This document shows positions 36,572-40,942 of a stretch of DNA of 40,942 bases, piece by piece. How positions within the stretch are numbered: position 1 is the stretch's first letter; every line of letters starts with the position of its first letter. The stretch spans positions 1-40,942 of the forward strand of contig JARBTR010000015.1 of assembly GCA_029240105.1 (NCBI GenBank), in the 5' to 3' direction. This stretch comes from Caryophanales bacterium. Its GTDB lineage: Bacteria > Bacillota > Bacilli > JARBTR01. Under the pieces are notes generated by a model that ran no database searches, was not told the DNA's origin, and saw only the letters and a list, made by a program, of their open reading frames with translations. Made by a program: the position numbers and the translations under genes.

Positions 36572-37093
36572 ATGTTTTCAGCAAAAAAAGCTTTGAAAGC
36601 AAATTCAGCAAATATACTCACTTTAACAAATCTTTCATTTGGTGGCATCGCCATTCTTGCTATTATAAATGATCAACCAAAATTATCTGTTATATTTATC
36701 TTCCTTGCGATGCTATGTGATCGTTTTGATGGTGCCTGTGCAAGAAAATTTGGTGTTGAATCTGAACTCGGGAAGCAACTTGATTCCTTATGCGACCTTG
36801 TCACATTCGGAATTGCACCAGCTGTACTAATTTATTCGATTGCATTAAATGAATTAGGCCAATGGGGTGTATTCTTCTCTATTTTCTACATGGGCTGTGG
36901 TGCTTTTCGTTTGGCACGATTTAATGTCACACCCGCTAAAGGATTCTTTATCGGAGTGCCTATTCCCGTTGCTGCATGCTTAGCAACTTTTAGTTCCTTA
37001 TTTGTAGATAGTTTGTCCCCAATAGTATATATGGTTATCATGTGTTTCCTAGGATTATCCATGGTAAGTACAGTTAAATTGAGAAAAATATAA
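36572..37093 (+). CDS. pssA: CDP-diacylglycerol--serine O-phosphatidyltransferase
   Basis: Makes phosphatidylserine from CDP-diacylglycerol and serine. The 173-residue membrane protein contains the full CDP-alcohol phosphotransferase motif DGxxARx8GxxxDxxxD, reading DGACAR, G, D and D with exact spacing in residues about 51-74. Four to six membrane segments follow. AGAGGGGGTGA precedes the ATG, and a TATAAT box stands near 36524 with a weak -35. A terminator follows. Confidence 0.96.
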   Translation: MFSAKKALKANSANILTLTNLSFGGIAILAIINDQPKLSVIFIFLAMLCDRFDGACARKFGVESELGKQLDSLCDLVTFGIAPAVLIYSIALNELGQWGVFFSIFYMGCGAFRLARFNVTPAKGFFIGVPIPVAACLATFSSLFVDSLSPIVYMVIMCFLGLSMVSTVKLRKI

Positions 37094-37107
37094 CAAATAT
37101 AAAATGG

Positions 37108-37134
37108 AAAGCACCCTAACGGGTGCTTTTTTTT
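37108..37134 (+). terminator. Terminator of pssA
   Basis: Stem AAAGCACCC/GGGTGCTTT, TAAC loop, long T-run. Confidence 0.92.
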
Positions 37135-37247
37135 GTCCTCTTATTTTAACCTTTTATTTACTTATTGTATAGACTCTAAATAATGCTGATGAAATCTTAA
37201 AGAAACTCATGAATGTGAAAGGATTCATCTTAAATGAGATGATTCTT

Positions 37248-37277
37248 TCATTTGGCCAACCATTCGTAACATACATT
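37248..37277 (+). promoter_or_regulatory. Mother-cell (sigma-E-like) promoter of sigK
   Basis: CATACATT (37270-37277) equals the sigma-E -10 consensus CATACANT and also fits a sigma-K -10 (CATANNNTA, through 37278). A weak -35 (TCATTTG, 37248-37254) lies 15 bases upstream. In B. subtilis sigK is read by sigma-E and then sigma-K. Confidence 0.55.
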
Positions 37278-37321
37278 ATAAAAACTAAAGATAATGATTC
37301 AAAATTATAGGAGGGATTTAT

Positions 37322-38044
37322 TTGGGCTTAATCAGTTTTTTTGCCATACTTTTGAAAGACATTCCGATTTTTGTTGCATATGTAAAAAATAATGCCTTTC
37401 CACAACCACTTTCCAGTGAAGAGGAAATGGAATACTTATTAAAATTTGCTGAAGGTGATGTGGAGGCGCGTAATAAATTAATTGAGCATAACCTCCGTTT
37501 AGTTGCTCATATCGTCAAGAAATTTGAAAATACATCTGAAGACACAGAAGATCTTATTTCCATTGGTACTATAGGATTGATAAAAGCAATCGAAAGTTTT
37601 TCTATTGGTAAAGGGACAAAACTAGCTACATATGCTTCCCGATGTATCGAAAATGAAATTCTTATGGTCTTAAGAAGCTCTAAAAAAATGAAAAAGGATG
37701 TCTCTCTTCATGATCCGATTGGCTATGACAAAGAAGGCAATAGTATTAACTTAATTGATATTTTGGTTGCTGAAACAGAAGATGTCGTGGAATCAATACA
37801 GCTCAGTATCGAGCTTGAGAAAGTACGTAAATATCTTGACATTTTAGATGCAAGAGAAAAAGAAGTTATTATTAGTCGTTTTGGACTTTCCATGCAAAAG
37901 GAACGGACTCAAAGAGAAATTGCCAAGGAACTGGGGATTTCTAGGAGCTATGTTTCACGAATTGAGAAACGAGCGTTAATGAAAATGTTTCATGAATTTT
38001 ACAAAGAAGAAAAGGAAAAGAAGAAAAAAATGTCTGAATTATAA
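37322..38044 (+). CDS. sigK: Pro-sigma-K, late mother-cell sporulation sigma factor
   Basis: Directs late mother-cell genes (coat, lysis). The 240-residue protein has an N-terminal pro-sequence of about 19 hydrophobic residues ([19 protein letters not shown]) before [12 protein letters not shown], where SpoIVFB would cleave. Region 2 contains [13 protein letters not shown] and [16 protein letters not shown], region 4 [20 protein letters not shown]. The TTG start follows GGAGGG by six bases. The coding sequence is continuous; there is no skin-type interruption as in B. subtilis 168. Confidence 0.97.
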   Translation: MGLISFFAILLKDIPIFVAYVKNNAFPQPLSSEEEMEYLLKFAEGDVEARNKLIEHNLRLVAHIVKKFENTSEDTEDLISIGTIGLIKAIESFSIGKGTKLATYASRCIENEILMVLRSSKKMKKDVSLHDPIGYDKEGNSINLIDILVAETEDVVESIQLSIELEKVRKYLDILDAREKEVIISRFGLSMQKERTQREIAKELGISRSYVSRIEKRALMKMFHEFYKEEKEKKKKMSEL

Positions 38045-38068
38045 TATTGACTAAGTAAAAAACCCCCA

Positions 38069-38102
38069 AAAAAAGAATTAGAAATAATCCTAATTCTTTT
38101 TT
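38069..38102. terminator. Bidirectional terminator between sigK and the SASP gene
   Basis: Stem AAAAGAATTAG/CTAATTCTTTT with an 8-base loop and T or A runs on both flanks, between convergent genes. Confidence 0.75.
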
Positions 38103-38132
38103 AAATACATGATTTAAACAAAAAACATACTG

Positions 38133-38348
38133 TTACTTACTATAGTTATTCATATTTTTGTTTTTGTTTTTATTTTGTTCGGATTGTTGATTTAGTTTTT
38201 TTACTTCTTCAACATTTGTTTCGCTTCCAAACTCAGAACCGAATTGTTTTGACCCCATACCTTTTCCAGCAGCAAATTGTTTATTTTGTTGTTTTACCTG
38301 TTGGATGTCTGTACCAGTAGCTGTTTTATTTCCTGATTGGTGTCTCAT
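38133..38348 (-). CDS. sspE: Gamma-type small acid-soluble spore protein
   Basis: A 71-residue Gln/Asn/Lys-rich protein with TDIQQVKQQNKQ, then KQFGSEFGSETNVEEVKKLNQQSEQNK. EFGSE resembles the Gpr cleavage site (EFASE), and the ETNxxEVxxxNQxSEQNK block is the gamma-SASP repeat. B. subtilis SspE has two such repeats; here only one full copy is present. The ATG at 38348 follows GGAGGTGATAG; a longer reading frame upstream to 38381 is not coding. Gamma-SASPs serve as an amino-acid store in the spore and are degraded by Gpr, also encoded in this window. Confidence 0.88.
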   Translation of the reverse strand: MRHQSGNKTATGTDIQQVKQQNKQFAAGKGMGSKQFGSEFGSETNVEEVKKLNQQSEQNKNKNKNMNNYSK

Positions 38349-38554
38349 TACTATCACCTCCATAAAAATTAGAATAACCATTGCAAGGGTATTTATTTAT
38401 ACCTATAAATGGGTTATCTTGAAACAAAACACATTCTTAATAAACTACTTCCATAAAACAATAAAATATAGTGAAATAGCTGATATATTAGGTAATTAGC
38501 CTATCTCTCCCCGCTTTGGAATCATATGATGGGTAAGAAGGCAGGTGTATATCC

Positions 38555-38740
38555 ATGTATCCATATGGCGGTTTTGGTGGGTATGGCTGTGGCTATCCAG
38601 GCGGTTTAAGTGGCGGATGTGGATGGGGTGGCGCAGGTATTTTCTTTGCGATCTTTATTATACTATTTGTAATTTTCTTCATCTTCGGTTTCTTCTGCTT
38701 CTGGAGTTCTGGTGGTTGCGGGTTTGGCCCACGTAGATAA
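38555..38740 (+). CDS. YjcZ-like small sporulation membrane protein
   Basis: A 61-residue protein with a Gly/Tyr/Cys-rich N-terminus (MYPYGGFGGYGCGYPGG), one hydrophobic helix (about 28-50, GIFFAIFIILFVIFFIFGFF) and a short Gly/Cys tail ending in RR. This is the layout of YjcZ-family peptides of Bacillus, often expressed in sporulation; molecular role unknown. AGGTG precedes the ATG by seven bases. Located beside sigK and a SASP gene. Confidence 0.82.
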   Translation: MYPYGGFGGYGCGYPGGLSGGCGWGGAGIFFAIFIILFVIFFIFGFFCFWSSGGCGFGPRR

Positions 38741-38749
38741 GGTAGATCT

Positions 38750-38785
38750 AAAAAGGCTCGGTATTTAAAAATACCGAGCCTTTTT
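38750..38785. terminator. Bidirectional terminator
   Basis: Perfect 17-bp stem (38750-38766 with 38769-38785) that begins with AAAAAGGCTCGG and ends with CCTTTTT, a two-base loop, between the convergent yjcZ-like gene and mtnN. Confidence 0.93.
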
Positions 38786-38787
38786 CC

Positions 38788-39451
38788 TTATTTTAATTTT
38801 TTGACCATCTCAATAATGAGTGTCGCTGAATTCTCTGCAGCTTTTACAATATATTTATCAAATGATACACCAGAATTATCTCCAGCAATATCAGAAAGCG
38901 AACGAGCTATTACGAATGGAACATTGAATTGATATGCCACTTGTGCAACTGCTGCTGCTTCCATTTCCCCTGCTTTTAACTCAGGGAAATGACCATGAAT
39001 GAATTCCAGAAGCAATTAAACCCTTTTCAGCGTTTACACCTTCAATTTTTGATGCAATTTCATATGCAAGACCCACTAATTTTTCATCTGCATGATAGGT
39101 TGGTGGTAATTGTGCAACTTGACCATGAACATAACCAAAAGCAGTGATATCCACATCGTGGTGAACTACCTCTGTTGAAATTACGATATCTCCTACTTTT
39201 AAACCTTTAGAGAATCCACCTGCAGAACCCGCATTAATGATACAATCTGGTTTAAACTTTTCCAACAAAATAGCTGTTGACATTGCAGCATTGACTTTTC
39301 CAATTCCTGATTGAAGAAGAACTACATCTAAATCATGCATTTTACCTATGTAATATTTACAAGTACCAACAACTTGTTCATCAATTACTTCCATATTTTC
39401 TCTGAGGAGAACTATCTCTTCCTCCATGGCTCCAATAATTCCAACTTTCAT
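38788..39451 (-). pseudogene. mtnN: 5'-methylthioadenosine/S-adenosylhomocysteine nucleosidase, frame-disrupted
   Basis: MTA/SAH nucleosidase (Pfs) of the methyl cycle, split over two frames. The 5' part (39451 to about 39008) has MKVGIIGAMEEE with the catalytic-site Glu, SGIGKVNAA, INAGSAGGF and ends GLIASG, then runs into a stop at 38981. The 3' part, in another frame (about 39000-38788), continues GHFPELKAGEMEAAAVAQ and ARSLSDIAG with the catalytic Asp. Between GLIASG and GHFPE intact homologues have about 14 residues (GDxFxN...); here only about 13 bases remain, so roughly 30 bases appear deleted, shifting the frame. GGAGGTTATAGA precedes the ATG. Both halves are otherwise well conserved, so the loss is recent or an assembly error. 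Confidence 0.85.
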
Positions 39452-39467
39452 TCTATAACCTCCAAGT

Positions 39468-39502
39468 AAAAGAAATCCCTATTTATCATAGAGATTTCTT
39501 TT
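39468..39502 (-). terminator. Terminator after the MFS gene, next to the mtnN ribosome binding site
   Basis: Minus-strand stem AAAAGAAATCTCTAT/ATAGGGATTTCTTTT with one G-T pair and a short loop. Its T-run ends only about five bases before the mtnN Shine-Dalgarno. Confidence 0.7.
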
Positions 39503-39640
39503 GAATTTTTCAATGGCTATTCTTATTAACGCGATTTTTTCTAATATGCCTACACCCATAAAAAAACAAAAGATGTCCATTCAAATAGCCAAAATCCGTT
39601 TTATCAAACCAACTTTGGGCACATAGAATCCCTCAATTTC

Positions 39641-40915
39641 TTAATTCACAGCTTCTATAACAGTTGGAACCTTTTTTAACTTATTATCCTTATGAATTTT
39701 AATACTTAAATGGAAAAATATAAAAGAAACAATGCCACTTAATGCAATTACTACAGCCATTCCGTATCCGCCTATCCAACCATAAATCGTTAGACCTAAT
39801 GCACCTGCTAATTGTGTTAGGTTGCCACCAAAATTAGCAAAAGCACTGTATGATCCTCGAGAACTTTCGTCCATCATTTCAGCTTCAAATGTGTGTACAA
39901 TCGGTGAAGCATACATTTCTCCAAAAGTTATGATGAGTCCAATGATAAAAATAAACCATAATGAGTTGGTAACACTTAAAAATATATGCCCTAAAAAGTA
40001 CATGAATATGCTGACATAAAGCATAGGTTTCATTTCTTTATTCTGAATCCATGATGAAATGAACATCCCAAAAAGGACAACTAATGCAGCGTTTTCAGTA
40101 TTTAAAAAACCAATGATTTTATATCCAGTAACTTCTACGCTTGTAAAATCAAAGAAATAAATCATTTCTGTTTTAAATTCCTTTGCCAAACGAACTGCAA
40201 TAAAATTTGCACTATGATTCTCCATTGACCAAAGAAACACTGTGGCTAAAATTAGATACATAAACGCTTTATCTTTTACAACAACTTTATAACTTCTCGC
40301 CATGTCCTTTATAACGTGGACTTTTTCAACTACTTTATTTGGAACAAAAGAATCAGTCATTATAAAAGCAGTAAGTAGTAATGTAAGCACAGAACATGCT
40401 GTTAATCCAAGGAACAATTCAAAACGATGATGTTCAAAGAAAAACCCTCCAAGTATGGAGCCAATCATGAATGATACATTGCCAGTCCAATATTGAATAC
40501 TAAACATAAATGTACGATTATCGGGAGTGCTACTGTCAATAAGTAGAGCGCTAGCTGCTGGATAAACTAAACCTCCACTAGCTCCATTTAGAATAAACAT
40601 GATGAGCGTTAGCCACACTGACTCAAACATTGGGGAGTTTGCTATTGTCATGAAAAAGTATGTAACAATTTGAATAACAATCCCTACAATCATAATTCTT
40701 TTTCTACCAACTTTATCTGCTAAATACCCACCGTAAAAACCAATTATAATTTGAATCCAAACACCTACTAAAAGAAAAAAACCAGCTAATTTTGAACCAA
40801 AAAACCCTGAAAAATAAATTGCCATAAACGGGTAAATCATTGCCCCGAGAATTCTTGATAAAAATGACGTTAGGATTCGCACCTTAATATTCTTATGTAA
40901 TTTTGGGAACGCCAT
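39641..40915 (-). CDS. MFS transporter, MDR-type
   Basis: A 424-residue major facilitator superfamily protein with about twelve membrane helices. The loop after helix 2 carries motif A as GYLADKVGRKR, and GASGGLVYPAASALLIDSSTPDNR and SPIVHTFEAEMMDESSRGSYSAFANFGGNL are typical of drug-efflux MFS proteins of Bacillus. AAGGAGGTACGCTC precedes the ATG. It stands alone, with a terminator before mtnN. The substrate cannot be read from the sequence. Confidence 0.9.
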   Translation of the reverse strand: MAFPKLHKNIKVRILTSFLSRILGAMIYPFMAIYFSGFFGSKLAGFFLLVGVWIQIIIGFYGGYLADKVGRKRIMIVGIVIQIVTYFFMTIANSPMFESVWLTLIMFILNGASGGLVYPAASALLIDSSTPDNRTFMFSIQYWTGNVSFMIGSILGGFFFEHHRFELFLGLTACSVLTLLLTAFIMTDSFVPNKVVEKVHVIKDMARSYKVVVKDKAFMYLILATVFLWSMENHSANFIAVRLAKEFKTEMIYFFDFTSVEVTGYKIIGFLNTENAALVVLFGMFISSWIQNKEMKPMLYVSIFMYFLGHIFLSVTNSLWFIFIIGLIITFGEMYASPIVHTFEAEMMDESSRGSYSAFANFGGNLTQLAGALGLTIYGWIGGYGMAVVIALSGIVSFIFFHLSIKIHKDNKLKKVPTVIEAVN

Positions 40916-40942
40916 GAGCGTACCTCCTTAATCTCCCGTTTT

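Noticed and set aside
38305..38499. 64-codon frame opposite and upstream of the gamma-SASP gene
   Set aside because: It overlaps the ribosome binding site and 5' end of the SASP gene on the other strand and has no ribosome binding site of its own.

Overview
The window is chromosomal DNA from a low-GC, endospore-forming Bacillales bacterium, most likely Bacillaceae or a close relative. Gene content and order match the conserved yqe/com/dnaK neighbourhood of Bacillus: rpsU, mtaB, rsmE-prmA, dnaJ-dnaK-grpE-hrcA, hemW, lepA, yqxA-spoIIP-gpr, rpsT, holA, comEC-comEA/comER, yqeM-rsfS-yqeK-nadD-yqeI-aroE-yqeH-yqeG, then sigK. Sporulation genes (gpr, spoIIP, sigK, a gamma-type SASP, a YjcZ-like peptide) and a CIRCE element with an HrcA repressor support this. 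I do not name a genus. No tRNA, rRNA, CRISPR array, prophage or insertion sequence was seen.

Layout. 1-2341: rpsU (5' end only), deoC and mtaB on the minus strand. 2342-2901: gene-free, with a GC-rich hairpin repeat. 2902-5620: an ECF sigma factor translationally coupled to a membrane-anchored beta-propeller protein. 5621-7827: a terminator, four tandem 22-bp repeats, palindromic operator-like sites, a promoter, a folded leader, then a small YozG-type HTH regulator and a DUF4173-like membrane protein. 7938-16044: rsmE, prmA, dnaJ, dnaK, grpE, hrcA and hemW on the minus strand, with two tandem ~110-bp hairpin elements and a terminator between dnaK and dnaJ. 16189-17686: an accessory pair (small secreted protein and Ig-like/lipase protein) inserted between hemW and lepA. 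17886-22753: lepA with a folded leader, yqxA, spoIIP and gpr. 23023-28550: rpsT, holA, comEC and comEA, with comER divergent; comEB is absent. 28709-30478: two extra plus-strand genes, TraX-like and a PPP-type phosphoesterase. 30545-36355: a tight minus-strand run from psd and yqeG to yqeM. 36572-38740: pssA, an uninterrupted sigK, a gamma-SASP gene and a yjcZ-like gene. 38788-40915: an mtnN gene broken by an apparent internal deletion, then an MFS transporter.

How the parts fit. The heat-shock genes form a HrcA/CIRCE-controlled unit with one strong promoter upstream of hrcA. The yqeG-yqeM run joins ribosome maturation (YqeH, RsfS, YhbY-like) with NAD and shikimate synthesis. Gpr would degrade SASPs such as the one encoded here. 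SpoIIP acts in engulfment and SigK in late mother-cell transcription. psd and pssA encode consecutive steps of phosphatidylethanolamine synthesis and are divergent neighbours. Most of the window is ordinary core genome. The parts most worth a second look are the non-coding structures (dnaK-dnaJ elements, lepA leader, the 5750-6020 control region), the ECF/beta-propeller pair and the broken mtnN.
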